Source of the DNA: Peromyscus leucopus
Taxonomy: Eukaryota; Chordata; Mammalia; Rodentia; Cricetidae
Direction: 5' to 3'
NCBI RefSeq assembly: GCF_004664715.2
Contig: NC_051086.1
Span: forward strand, 77,535,190 to 77,599,189
Length of the DNA stretch: 64,000 nucleotides
Both the position numbers and the translations under genes were made by a program. The notes beneath the pieces were generated by a model. The model was not told where the DNA came from. It was given only the letters and a program-made list of their open reading frames with translations, and did no database searches. Positions 25,805 to 36,944 of this stretch are shown here, in pieces; position 1 is the stretch's first letter; the number at the start of each line of letters is the position of its first letter.

Positions 25805-25875
25805 TCCTTCATTCAACAAACATGTGCCGAATACAAACTACATAGTATGTGGAAGGTGTTGAATTTGCCAATATG
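25805..25875 (+). repeat. L2-like ancient LINE fragment
   Basis: 'ccttcattcaacaaacatgtgcc' followed by 'acatagtatgtggaaggtgttg' recalls the L2 3' end. It is the pre-insertion neighbour of the L1 fragment that follows. Confidence 0.45.
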
Positions 25876-25890
25876 TGGTCAAACAAGACT

Positions 25891-26054
25891 TTTTTAAGGT
25901 CTACTTGTTTATTTAATTTTTTTTCATTTTACATACCACCCACTGTTCCCCCCTCTCTCCCCTGCTCCTGCTCCCCTCCCCACCTTCACCTCTCTACCTC
26001 CTCTCATCCCACCCTCACCCACTCTCATATACTTACCTGGCAGGGGAGACACCA
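25891..26054 (-). mobile_element. Short 5'-truncated L1 3' end
   Basis: An antisense L1 terminus: T-rich start, 'ttcattttacataccaccc', then a C-rich run complementary to the G-rich L1 3' UTR. Flanking copies 'tggtcaaacaagact' (25876-25890) and 'tggtcaaacataagact' (26055-26071) look like a target duplication with a 2-base indel. Confidence 0.75.
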
Positions 26055-26439
26055 TGGTCAAACATAAGACTTTATAAGGGAAGGGAAGATATATGGAGAA
26101 ACCCTCCAAAAATATTCAATACCCAATTGAGTCCCCAGAGTAAAATTAATTAACTGAAACTGAGACTTAGCTTCATACACTATTTTTAGAAATGGCTGAC
26201 TTTCTTTGCAGCTTCATTAATGTATAAGTAGACTAGCAAACAGAATATATTTAAAGAGTACAATTGAGAAGTTTTGACACATGTCTTCCTCTGTGAAACC
26301 CACACTGCAATCAAGATAATGAGTGCATTCTTCACCTCCAAAGTTTCCTTGTGTCCTTTTATAATCCTTCCCTCTGTGTCTCCAGGTTTGCTCCTCAGGC
26401 AGTAATTGGTCTGCATTCTACCACAATAGATTACTGTGC

Positions 26440-27335
26440 ATTTTCAAGAATTTAACGAAAATGAACCAAAGTCTAACTGTACTATTTCATCTATCTTTTT
26501 TCATTCACAAAAAAATTATTTTAAGCCAAATTCATGTTCTTGTATTTATCAATCATCCATTCTATTTTTATTACAGAGAAGGATTTTACAATACAGAGAG
26601 ATCACAGTTTGTTTCTATATTGAACATTTGATGAGCATTTGTGTTTATTCCAAGTTAGAGATATTAAAAATGCAGATTCCATAAACATTCATGTTCAACT
26701 CTTTAATGGACATGGGATTTCATTTTTCTTGACATTTACCTAAGAATATAAAGGCTTGTTATAATGGCAGATGAATATTTAATTTTAAAATAAAGTTCTA
26801 AATGGATTTTGAAAGTGGTTATACCATTTCACATTGCCATTATCAATATCTCAGAGCTTCATTTCCTCTAGCTCTGGACAGCCCTCTGATGGTCAATATT
26901 GATAAATATGGTCTTTCTATTAGTATATAGAAATATGACGTTTGGCTTTAAATTTTATTTTCCTGCTGGCTAAGGGTATTGATGCTTTCTATTGATATTT
27001 ACTTCCAATTTCTATATGGCACACATGCACAATAAGGTGTCTGCTCAAATAATTTGTATTTTTATTGCATTATTGGCCAGTTATTGTCATTTACATGTTC
27101 TTAATATACACAGGAATATAAATTCTTGGCTGATAATCTTTTCTGAAGGTAGATGTTACCTACATTGACTTTTGAAAAAAAAAAAGTTTTATGTTATGAA
27201 GTTAGATTTTTTTTATAATTTGAAATTTTAATAAATCATTGACAATTCCAAGATCTTCCTTGTTTTTATCTATAAAATCTTATAGTTTGAACTTGTATGC
27301 TTATGGTAAATAATCTAATAATTTCTTATCAGTGC
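26440..27335 (-). mobile_element. Ancient L1M ORF2 3' part, decayed
   Basis: Antisense pieces match the general mammalian L1 ORF2/3' order: 'ttcatgttcaactctttaatggacatggg', 'aaagtggttataccatttcacattgcca', 'ttattggccagttattgtc', 'tataaattcttggctgataatc', 'cattgacaattccaagatcttcc'. Many stops are present, so it cannot code for reverse transcriptase. It is probably one element with the blocks at 27470-29090 and 29830-30560. Confidence 0.6.
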
Positions 27336-27339
27336 TGGG

Positions 27340-27455
27340 ATATATCTATTCCAGGATGGATTTGAATTCACCATGTAGCCTAGTCAGGATCAGAGAGTTG
27401 ACAATATTCCTGCCTCAGCCTCCCTGGTACTAGAAATAGAGGTATGAGTTGACAT
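27340..27455 (-). mobile_element. Old B1-like SINE inside the L1M
   Basis: 'tgaattcaccatgtagcctagtcagg' and 'attcctgcctcagcctccctggtactagaaatagaggtatgag' are antisense B1 blocks, well diverged. It interrupts the L1M body. Confidence 0.55.
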
Positions 27456-27469
27456 TCCCAAATTATATA

Positions 27470-29090
27470 GGTTAATGGAAACAGAAAACGTAAACATTAT
27501 TCAGTTCTCTAAATTACATATTGTTTAACACTTCAATTTTTCTCCATAATGCTTTACAATTTAAATACACAGGCCACATCCTTTTTAAGATCATATTTAC
27601 TCACAGGTATTCAATATTTTCTTTGCTACTGAATGTTTCTCAAGGTCTGTGCATATACTCATAAAATGGATGGTAGTGCTTTTATAGATAAAAGTATTTT
27701 AGAGATCCTATAAGGTCAATTACATATTCATTTTCTAATAGACACAGTTTTAAACTTTATTAATAACCATCTAACTGCATATCGTTGCAATATCCTTATT
27801 GGCCTACTGTGCTGGACATAAGTGGTGTGAACTGGCATCCTTGCTTTACTTCTGGTGCAAGGAGAAATGATTTAGTCTCCTAACACCATGGATGGTGTCA
27901 TCAGTAGATCTTTATTTAACCTTCAGCAGGGGCAGGAAATTCCTTTCTACTCATGTTTTTTAAGAGATTTTATCTAGAATTTATCTATAATCAGCATTAA
28001 GTATTATAAAATGCTTACTATGTTTTGAATTCAGAATGTGGATTTCTTTTTTAAATGAAATCTTATTTTTATTTTTAAAATGCTACCCCATTTCTGAGAT
28101 AGAGAGCACTTGTTCATAAAGTATTGTCCTTTAATTATATTGTTGGGTTATGTTTTCAAAATTATTTGCTCTTTTTCCTATTTGTTTTTATTCTTTTCTT
28201 TTATAATTCTACTGTCAGTATTACTGCAAGGTTGTGCTCATAAAAGTGACTATAAATACTCACTTTTCTCCAATTTTGTATGGCTTTGGGGTTATCTCTT
28301 TCTCAAAGGTTTGGAAGAATTCTCTAATGAAACCACAGCATTTGGGAATTATACCTTGTGTACTAATTTTAAACATGTATTTTCGAACCACTAATTCTTT
28401 CTCATTAATCTCAGGGGATTTGTATTTCTTTAAGGAACGTTCCTATTTCATATTAGTTCTCAAATTTAGTAAAAAAAAAAAAAAACTTGTCATATTAGCC
28501 TGAATTTCTTGATCCAGGGCCTGGAGTGAAATAACATCACCCACTGCTGGTATTTGATTGCTTGTGTTTTCTTTCATTTTTCTTGGTATATTTGACAATC
28601 CACATATATTTTATTGAACACAAACACATCCTTATTACTTTCACTCCTTTTCATTGCTATTATTTCTCCATTTTGATTGCCTTAATTTATGTTTAAACAT
28701 TTGTCTTTTTGCCTTGTCACTCAGTTTCTGATTTCATTAAATGGAAGCCCCATCCATGTTAATGATTCCACTTTTCTTCTTTGTTTTGTGATACCAGGAT
28801 TTAGTATAACACATTTTGCTCTATACACTACATTTTCTGCATTGTACAAATTTAGCCATGCTTTCTCCTAATTTTCATTTGCTTCAGCATGTTCAGCAAT
28901 TTCTCTTTAATTTCACTTTTGTTTCATGTGTTATTTATAAATATGTTATTTAGTTGCTAAATAGTTAACTATTTTCAGGTATTTTGTCCTTCAATGTTGT
29001 GTTTATAGCACATGTACTCTACAATTCAAATATCTTAAAGTGTCAATTATTTTACCACAGAAATGTTTGTTTTGGAAACTGTTTCATAGG
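27470..29090 (-). mobile_element. Ancient L1M ORF2 continuation, decayed
   Basis: Antisense ORF2-like order: 'tggtgtgaactggcatccttgctttac' (27832-27858), 'aagagattttatctagaa..aaatgctta', 'gttgtgctcataaaagtgac' (28231), 'tttggaagaattctctaatgaaaccac', 'cctatttcatattagttctcaaattta'. The sequence is about as diverged as other pre-rodent L1s and has no long frame. Confidence 0.6.
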
Positions 29091-29094
29091 GGTG

Positions 29095-29825
29095 TGGTGA
29101 TACTTTGTGTATGACCTAACTCATAAAGCTTACCTGAAGATCAAAGGACAAAACCAGCCAATACTTAGTCATAGAGGCCAGGCAGTGGTGGCAAACACCA
29201 TGTAATACCAGTACTTGGGAGGCACACAAGACTTTAATCCCACCACTAGGAAGGATGAGACAGGAAGTTATATATGGCTGGGCAGGAAAAGGAATATAAG
29301 GCTGGAGGAAAAAGGAGCTCAGCCCCATTTCAGGCTTGTGGGGCATTTACCCACCACCCCCACAGCTTCCCAGAGTTTTCTTGAGTGCGAGCAGCAGGAA
29401 ATATTAGATAGAAGGATTTATAGCAGAGAATCTTGTGGAGATAAACAGATAGAAAATAAAGGATAGCCTCGAGAGGGCCTGGAACCTATTCCAACGGGCC
29501 CCAACTGTCTCTGGCACAGGGTTTTTATAGAGATGCCAAGGGGTGGAGCAAAAGACCTCCTCCCCCAACACAGCCAATTGCAGACCATCTCAGACACCTG
29601 CACTCAGGCCCGTGGTCCTGATCATCCTCTATTTGGACCTGCTGGGTAAAGCCACGAGGAACCCAAGAATGGGCTCCCACACAGGCTGAGGATTTTTTTC
29701 ATAGAGGTAAGAACTAGTGACTGGCTGTTCTGCTTCTCTGATCTTTCAGCTTTCACCCTGATATCTGACTTTAGGTTTTTATTAATAAGACCAATTAGGA
29801 TTCGCACTACATAGGGGGAGAATTA
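29095..29825 (+). repeat. Cricetid-type composite repeat, copy 2, split by an LTR
   Basis: The left part (to 29336) holds 'aagatcaaaggacaaaaccagcc' and B1-like 'ggccaggcagtggtggcaaacaccatg'. The right part (from 29682) is 'ggctgaggattt..gtaagaac', 'tctgatctttcagctttcaccctgatatctgactttagg'. Removing the LTR and one CAGGCT restores the order seen at 7183-7613 on the other strand. Confidence 0.75.
29337..29681 (-). mobile_element. Solo LTR (ERVK-like) with 6-bp TSD CAGGCT
   Basis: The 345-bp element has TGTGGG...CCCACA inverted termini and perfect CAGGCT duplications at 29331-29336 and 29682-29687. On the minus strand it begins TGTGGGAGCCC, recalling IAP/ERVK LTR starts, has an ATTGG (inverted CCAAT) near 29575 and a TATA-like 'tctataaaaacc' near 29522-29533. 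No internal proviral sequence is adjacent. Orientation is inferred. Confidence 0.88.
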
Positions 29826-29829
29826 TTAC

Positions 29830-29954
29830 ATTCTCTACCAATTATTTCCTATATGGTATCTGCCATTTCCAATGCATTTTATCCTTCAGTTGATAAATTT
29901 TTTGTTTATTATAGTTTAATTTGGTATTTTATATTTACATTTTAGTTTCTGTGT
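29830..29954 (-). mobile_element. Ancient L1M fragment
   Basis: An AT-rich remnant between the composite repeat and a B3 SINE. It is assigned to the L1M mainly by position and by its resemblance to antisense L1M 5' sequence. Confidence 0.4.
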
Positions 29955-30140
29955 ATCAGTTTTTGCCTGCACCTCTGTAGATACTTGTTGCACATAGAGG
30001 CCAAAAGTATGTGTTAGATCTCTTGGGACTAGAGTTATTATTGATTATGAGCATCCACATGAGTGCTGGAAATCAAACATGAGTCCTCTGGAAAGGAACA
30101 AGTGCTCTTAATTGTTGAGCGATATCTCCAACACCTAATT
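29955..30140 (-). repeat. B3/B2-family SINE
   Basis: 'ttgcctgcacctctgtag', 'cacatagaggccaaaag', 'tcttgggactagagttatt', 'gagtgctggaaatcaaacatgagtcctctgg' and 'agtgctcttaattgttgagcgatatctcc' follow the antisense B3 order. Confidence 0.8.
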
Positions 30141-30144
30141 TTGA

Positions 30145-30560
30145 TTAAAAAAAAGAAACAGAATATGTCTCTGTTTAGCAAACTCAATTTTCTTGCATCT
30201 TTTTCAGCACTCAGTTTAAAATTATAACTACTGTATAGTTTCCTGTTGATTCTGGAATCAACTTCATTTCTCTATTTTTTGCTGTTGATTGAATTTCCTT
30301 CATATGTGACATATTTTCTTGGTTCTTTGTATGCCTTAAAGCTCATGTCCAAATGAGAGACACTATATCTTTTACTTTGTATGCCAGAGAATATTTTACT
30401 CCTATAAACATCGTTAGCTTTGTTCCCATAAATAGTCGAATGACATGGAATCAATTTGATTATTTCAAATTTTGCTCTTAAACATTTGAAGGTGATAATA
30501 CAGAAGAGAAAATTAAATATAGGAATAGTTTTACTTCACAATTGAGATAATATCCTTGAA
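30145..30560 (-). mobile_element. Ancient L1M or HAL1-like fragment
   Basis: 'gctgttgattgaatttccttcatatgtgacatattttcttggttctttgtatgcc' (30281-30335) resembles antisense sequence near the 5' part of old mammalian L1/HAL1. It continues the L1M run but is very diverged. Confidence 0.4.
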
Positions 30561-33500
30561 AGGATTCTACTCAATGTCTCTAAATCAATAAAATTATTTT
30601 TGCTCTGGATAATGTTAAAACTGTTGCTGTGAGATCCCTAGGAACTGTTGTCTGTTCTGCTGTGTGGATGAGACTTTGTCTTAGCCTTGGACATTTTCTT
30701 CACAGGCAAGCATTCAATAGGCAATAGGATATTTCTCTCTCTCTCCTCTCTCTTTTCTAATTAGCATATTGGTCTTTGACTTTGCTCTTGTCAGATTCTC
30801 TTTCTCACTGAAGCTTCTAGAACATTCCATCTGTGTTACTTCTCTGTGATATTACTTGGAAACTCCAGGAACTAATAGGGTGATTTTATAACTTGCCTTG
30901 TTTGTTCCTTCTCATCAGTTATCACTGTCTGGTGATGTCCAGTGTCCCATGTTAACCAGCCCATCATATTCACTTTATTATCTGAGACTGAAGGATATTA
31001 TTCTATCAGTACATCTTGACAAAAGTTGTGATGTTTCATTACAGGTTTGATTTACAACTTTATTTTCTGCTTTTGTGGGTGTTTTTTTTTTTGTTTTTGT
31101 GTCCAGATTTCAAGAAAGGAGTTGGTCTTCAAGAACAAAAAGGAAAGGTGTGTATGTTATTACATAAAATGTCCCATGTTAATAAGACTGTTGCAATGCT
31201 TTCATTCGCATTTCAGACAGAACAACAAGGGATCATTTCAATGAATTTCAAACTATTGTTAGTGATTAGAAGAACAGGAAATATTCAATAGGTTTAAAAA
31301 TTCTGTGGAGATATAAAAGCTGGTAATGGAATTTATAAGGAATTAGATTTGGTTAAAATGCAGGGTTTGAACAAAGTATCACTAAGGATACTTCATGTAG
31401 AAGCCAAGTATAGCAGAAAAAGTTATGATACAATTAGAGGTAATTTTTGGTCTTTGACGTTTAAGAATTTCATATTATTTTGAATGCTCAAACCACTGGA
31501 TTGCAATTTAAGCTCACTAAAAGATTAAGTGCTCACATTGTTTCTTAAAATTCAAGTGTTTATATTCGAGTGTTAGAATTCAAGATTTAAAAAAAAAACA
31601 GTACAGGAAATCTTGGTCACCTATCATTCCTTATGAACTTCTCAGGGTTAATAGTTTACTGTGACCAGAATGGAGCATACTGTAAATCAAAATGTTCTGC
31701 AAAGGGCAAAAATTATCTCTCAGTTGTCCTCACACTTAAAATGAAAAGCAGATGTTTTCCCTGTACTGACAGCTTTTCTTACAACTAGAAGAATTTTCAG
31801 AAAAGCATCTGATACTCGTCTTCTAGTGTCTCTTGTCCACCCTTGCATCTCTTGAGGTCACCATGCTTTTCATCAACGACTTTTCCTTTTCACTCTTTTC
31901 GTTTCCACCCACTTAACATCTACCTTCACTGAATGTCTGAAATGGTAGATAAGGGAGAAAGGTCTTGAAATGCAGCAGCAGCAGCCTGAATTCACAGAAC
32001 TGAGATCTGGGAGATTAGTCTTCAACTGAGTCTTTAGATCTCGAAGTCTATTGACATGGCTGCAAATTATTACACATTTATATCAAAACATCTCAGCTGA
32101 CCATATCAAACTTCAAGCTTTTGAAGTGCAAGGTTGCCACTTAAAATTTGTCTAATAGCAAGAAGTAGCAAAATTGCAAAGATACTATACAGAAAACAAT
32201 TTGAAATAGTCTAAAAGGATACAATTTTAATTTTTATGGAGCAAATATTTACAAAACAATCCTATTGTGCTGAACTATTAAAATGGAAAAGGTGAGTCCA
32301 CAAAGATGTGGCATACCCATTTAGGAACAGGACAAATACAATTCCCAGGCAATAGCAATCATTAAACTAAAATAAAATTTTAGAGCTTACTACGCAAAGA
32401 CTGATGATGCAGTGGAATCCTGTGCTAAATGCAGTCTATTGTCCATAGTAGAGAATAGGCAATATTTGATTTGGTTTATTTTTCTACTACCTTTAATTAT
32501 TAGATAGAGGATCATGTATTTATTTCAGAGTTGATTTGATGAATCTAATTTTAAGTCTTACTGATTTAAAAATATCTAGCTATTTAATCATTTCTTGCGG
32601 AGTAACTTAAGTCTGAGAGCTTTCCCCATAAGCATGACTTGTGTTGGTATGAAGAAAGTCTTAATTTTTGAAGGATTTTTCTCTGTGGGAATGGGAAATG
32701 TCTTAGACCAATGCATGTCTTTGCTTACATATATAGACATATAATTACCTTCTTTTTATATCTCTTAACATTCTTGGAGAATGCACCATTAAGTAAAATT
32801 GAATAGAATAAGCAGGTGGTAGTACTGGTAAATGTTCCACAATAATTTTGAAATGTCGTTCAAATATATACACTATAAATTAATAACCATTATTTTTTAA
32901 AATGATAGTCATGCATTGCTCTATACAGATTGGAATATTTTCTTCAGAGCTCTAGCTCTTGATTCCTCTCCTTCTTCCCCTTAAGTGTAAACACCTACAA
33001 CCACCATTACCATCCAAGCCTAACAAAAGCTGCTCTTCACTGTCACTCACAGCTATTGCTTTTCTTCAATGCTAATAAAGGGAGTGATCAGCACAGTGCT
33101 ACTTTTGATAAAAAATATAAAATGAACACATGTCAACAAACACATTATATTTAGTAATTACTAAAGCAATATTAAAGGTAGTTTAAAGGATAAGTGAAAT
33201 ATATTATTCCTTAATAAGGGGATGCTTGAACATGATTGCCAAGTAACATACAAAAACTAGTCAATGGCCCAAGGTTAACCAACCATAACTTTTGTGTTTT
33301 ACCTATTCTACAAGAACGAGAGTATTTATGTCTACACTAGATGTAAATCCATAGGTTAATGTCTGCCCTTTCCAAACTGGAAAGTAGCCTAGTCAAGAAA
33401 AAGTCAATCAAAAGGGCAAACCTAGATCTGCATTCAAAGGACATCCAGTAAGCTCTGTGTCAATTGCAAGTTTTCATAATATTTTGACAGTGCTTTGAGC

Positions 33501-33842
33501 ACATCTGACATTTACTAGATATGTGTGGAATTGGATGAATGGATAGCAGGTGGAGCTGAAGTTTTCATGGCATGTTGTGGGTTATCACTGGTTAAAAACA
33601 TTTCTGATTAAAGGACATATGAGCAATGTCAAACAGGCTTCACTGGACAAATAGCAAGATCAAGGAGACCAGGGAATGCAGACCAGATGTTTATCTGCTT
33701 TACTGAGCAAAACTGAGAAAATAGTCCTGAGCAAAACACAAATATCATTGCCCTTGTGATATCTTAAAAATTTGCAATGCATGAAAGTATTACTTAGACT
33801 TGTGGTTTTACACAGTTGCCTTACTCATATCCCGAGGATGAC
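30561..33842. other. No recognised feature
   Basis: A 3.3-kb AT-rich stretch. A CAG run of 4 units lies at 31974-31987. It has no SINE, LTR, CpG cluster or credible coding frame, so it is one of the least repeat-invaded parts of the window. Confidence 0.4.
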
Positions 33843-33851
33843 ATAGCTATC

Positions 33852-34206
33852 TGCCCCAGTCTGCAGGGCTTCAATGGGTTCTGGACCACCCTAAGGATGG
33901 AATGATAGGGACAGGAGACACAAAGGAATACACCAAGACAAGATTCTGATCAAGGTGTCACTTTCTTTTTCTCCAGGAGGGTTTATATAGTTCCTGCAAG
34001 GTGGGGGGAGCAGGAAGCTGTTATCTGCATAGGCAAGCTAACAGGATGTTTGTGTAGGATGTTTATGCAGGATGTTGACAGGGTGAAAAGGTCAAGGGCT
34101 CTGACTCAATGTCCTGTTGCTAGGCAACCTAACCGCAAGATGATCTAGTTTCCTTATGGGGGTTGTATTTTTCCACTAACTAGAGATTCTGTCCTTGTCC
34201 CTGATA
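33852..34206 (-). mobile_element. Solo LTR with 6-bp TSD GCTATC
   Basis: 355 bp, flanked by GCTATC at 33846-33851 and 34207-34212. On the minus strand it has a TATA box ('aactatataaacc', 33981-33993), upstream ~13-bp imperfect repeats ('aggatgttt' at about 34042-34076 on plus) like U3 enhancer repeats, and a U5-like 'tgtattcctttgtgtctcctgtcc'. The minus 3' end is ...GGGGCA. The 5' end reads TATCAGGG, possibly a decayed TG. No proviral interior is adjacent. Confidence 0.8.
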
Positions 34207-34419
34207 GCTATCTATGAAACCCCCTTAATGACCTTCACTTTAAGTAATATATTGTAAAAGATAAATGATCAAAAGTTCACATTAGCACATGGATCGTCTC
34301 AAAAATTGTACATCAATTTGTTTCCTGCACCACCATGTGTCCTTTATTCATTTAGAATGAGTTTCCAAGACTGCACCCTAAAAGTCCAATTTATCCTCTT
34401 TATTTATGTATCTGCATAT

Positions 34420-34705
34420 AATTGTGAGAGTCAGAAATCAGTCTCAGATGTTCCTCCAGAGCCATTTGCCATGTGTTTTTGTGACAGGATCATCTCTCAC
34501 CAACCTGGGGTCCACTGACTAGTATGTGCTGGCTGGTCAGTGAGTCCCAGCGATCTTCCCATTTCCACATTCTCAGTTCTGGGACTGCAAAATCATTGCA
34601 ACATTCCTAGTTCTTTTATATAAGCACTGAGGATCAATTTGGTCCTCATGTTTGTGTAACAAGCTCTTCACCTGATTAAGCTATCTATATCCCTGCCTCT
34701 CCAGG
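34420..34705 (-). repeat. B4-family SINE
   Basis: Antisense order: 'tgtgagagtcagaaatcag', 'tcaccaacctggggtccactgac', 'gtgctggctggtcagtgagtcccagcgatc', 'ctgggactgcaaaatc', 'taagcactgaggatcaatttggtcctcatg', 'cacctgattaagctatctatatccc'. This is the B4A layout. Confidence 0.7.
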
Positions 34706-35229
34706 CAATTTTTCTCCATTGCCCTTCCTCCTGGTTGCCATGTGTTAGATGTATCTCTCTATGTAACAGAGTCCTTATGTGTACCTTGTAGATTCAGTGC
34801 AGTCTTATACTGTGGCTGTAATTATTCATTGCTAGCCATTGCTCCTTGTCTATAAACTTATCCTCAGTTTGAAACAGAAGTCACCTTATTGTGCAAGCTA
34901 TTTCCTTATCTCCATGGGTAGCCTATAGGCAATGGCTGACATAGAAGATGGAAACATTCATCACTTCCCCACTTCTGGAATCAGCTGCATGGGGGAACTT
35001 AGGATTGCAGAGCCCCCCCATGGGATCACACTGAAAATACTACCCACTTGAGGCCACACCAGTGCTCAGCTTAGTTCCTCCTTGTTCTCTTCTTTTCACC
35101 CAGCTTGTCAATGAGTTTGTTTCCAGAAAATGAATCACACCAGGATCCCTGCCTCAAGCTCTGCTTCTAAAAACTTTGCATAATAGACTTGGACCCATTT
35201 TAAATGGCTCATTTTAATGGACAGATACT
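34706..35229. other. No recognised feature
   Basis: Average-composition sequence between two repeats. No repeat family or gene is supported. Confidence 0.35.
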
Positions 35230-35760
35230 TAGAAACTTGAAAGGTGAGTGTAGCAGGAATATTAACAGTTCTTATTAATAAAATTATACTTGTGCCAGGT
35301 ATTGGGGTGAACTGGAAGATCAGAGAAGCAGAAAAAGCCACAGCTAACCTCACCTGGCCAACTTCTCAGCTGGTCCTGTTTCCTCAGACTGAAGCTTCTG
35401 GGTCCTCATCCCAATGGCTCTCAGCTGAACTGCTGCTCGAAAGCCTGAAGCTTAACCAGCTAAAAGCTTAACCAGCCAAATGCTTCTAGTTTCTGATCCT
35501 CATGCCTTATATACCTTTCTGCTTTCTGCCACCACTCCCTGGGATTAAAGGCTTGCTTTCTGGGATTAAAGGTGTGATGAGTTACCATGCCTGACTATAT
35601 CCTTGAACAGATGGATTTCTGCATCTGGAATACTAGGATTAAAGATGTGTGCTACCACTGCCTAACTTCTATGTTTAATATTGTGGCTGTTCTGTCTCTG
35701 ACTCCAGATAAGTTTATTAGAGTGCACAATATGTTAAGGAACACAATACCACCCACAGGT
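35230..35760 (-). repeat. Cricetid-type composite repeat, copy 3 (most complete)
   Basis: 'ccaggtattggggtgaactggaagatcagagaagcag', a 'cagctaaaagcttaaccagc' tandem (about 35448-35478), 'cttatatacctttctgc', two 'ggattaaagg' units (35552 and 35563), 'aggattaaagatgtgtgctaccactgcc' and 'ataagtttattagagtgcacaatatgtt'. Orientation follows its B1-like units. At ~530 bp it is the longest of three copies. Confidence 0.8.
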
Positions 35761-36139
35761 GAGTTCAGACTCTGTAGTATGAACTTCCCCACTAGTTGCA
35801 GGTGAGGAGAGACTGGCCCACTGAATGCAGTATTGTTGTGTCTGGACAGTGGCTGGCTGGATGAGAAAAAGATGGGATGTCTGGAGAACTCTTTCACTTA
35901 GGAAGTGTGATGAAAACAATATGTACAAAGTGCCATAAAATGGAGAGATAGCCAAAATGCACTGCAAACGGACACAAACTTTCTTAATTGCGTATCAGAT
36001 GAATAGCATAACTGTACTGGTAGTATTTTGCACAAAGCAAAATATAAAACAATACTCTACATATCCTTGGATGAGGCAACAGATTATGACATCTTTTCTT
36101 GGATTTCCTACTCAAAATGTAAATGTAGGTCTCATCCTT

Positions 36140-36165
36140 AAGGGAAAAAAAAAACAAAAAAACTT
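36140..36165. repeat. Left 26-bp direct repeat around a B1 pair
   Basis: Pattern AAGGG, ten A, C, seven A, CTT. It recurs at 36528-36554 with one extra G, one fewer A and one extra T. Together they enclose the two oppositely oriented B1s. Confidence 0.75.
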
Positions 36166-36330
36166 ACCGAGCAGTGGTGGCGAATGCCTTTAATCCCAGC
36201 ACTTGGAAGGCAGAAGTAGGTGGATCTCTATGAGTTTGAGGTCAGCCTGGTCTCCAGAGTAAGTTCTAGGACAGCCAAAGCTACACAAAGAAACCATTTG
36301 AAAAAATAAATAAATAAAAAAGGAAATACA
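36166..36330 (+). mobile_element. B1 SINE
   Basis: 'gagcagtggtggcgaatgcctttaatcccagcac', 'gtttgaggtcagcctggtctccag', 'gctacacaaagaaacc' and a tail of AAATA units. The head is altered (ccga for gccggg). It faces tail to tail with the next B1. Confidence 0.92.
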
Positions 36331-36349
36331 ATAAAGACCCCTTCCCCCA

Positions 36350-36527
36350 TTTTTGTTTTTGTTTTAATTTTTGGTTTTTTGAGACAGTGTTTCTCTGTGT
36401 AGTTTTGGTGCCTGTCCTGGATCTCACTCTGTAGACCAGGCTGGCTGGCCTACTAAGAACTCACAGAGATCTGCCTGTCTCTGCCTCCTGAGTGCTGGAA
36501 TTAAAGGCATGCACTACCGCTGCCCAG
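36350..36527 (-). mobile_element. B1 SINE
   Basis: T-rich start, 'ggttttttgagacagtg', 'gtagttttggtgcctgtcctgg', 'aactcacagagatctgcctg', 'ctggaattaaaggcatgcactaccgc'. A short internal duplication occurs in 'ggctggctggcc'. It forms an inverted repeat with the B1 at 36166-36330. Confidence 0.92.
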
Positions 36528-36554
36528 AAGGGGAAAAAAAAAACAAAAAACTTT
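36528..36554. repeat. Right 26-bp direct repeat around a B1 pair
   Basis: Partner of 36140-36165. Confidence 0.75.
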
Positions 36555-36590
36555 AAAACAAAAATTAAAGGATAATTACCAAGGAACTAG

Positions 36591-36672
36591 TTTATACATT
36601 TTAAAATGTACAATTTATCAAAGTTTTGAATTTCAACCACAGTCTTAGTCAAGGAAGACTGAAGACTCACAT
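36591..36672 (+). repeat. Local duplication, copy A
   Basis: 46 bases here (36591-36636) match 37811-37856 with one mismatch, and 36653-36672 match 37857-37876 closely. This copy keeps 16 bases (36637-36652) that copy B lacks. Confidence 0.9.
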
Positions 36673-36944
36673 TCGTTGAGAGTACATGAATTGACTTGTG
36701 GTATTTAAAAAAAAAAGAAGATCATAAAGATATTGGCAGCACTGACAGCAAATTTTAAATGAAGTCTATGATAATAGTATTTCGCTCATGTTAATGTCCC
36801 CATTGTATCATGATTAGGATAAATATATTGGCATACATACAGGCAAAGAGGCATTATATGCTCACAAAAGAGAAAAACAAAGAAATTTTGATCAAATATG
36901 TGGAAAATTTGGGTGACAGATGTATAGGAAGTCTTTTGGTTTGT

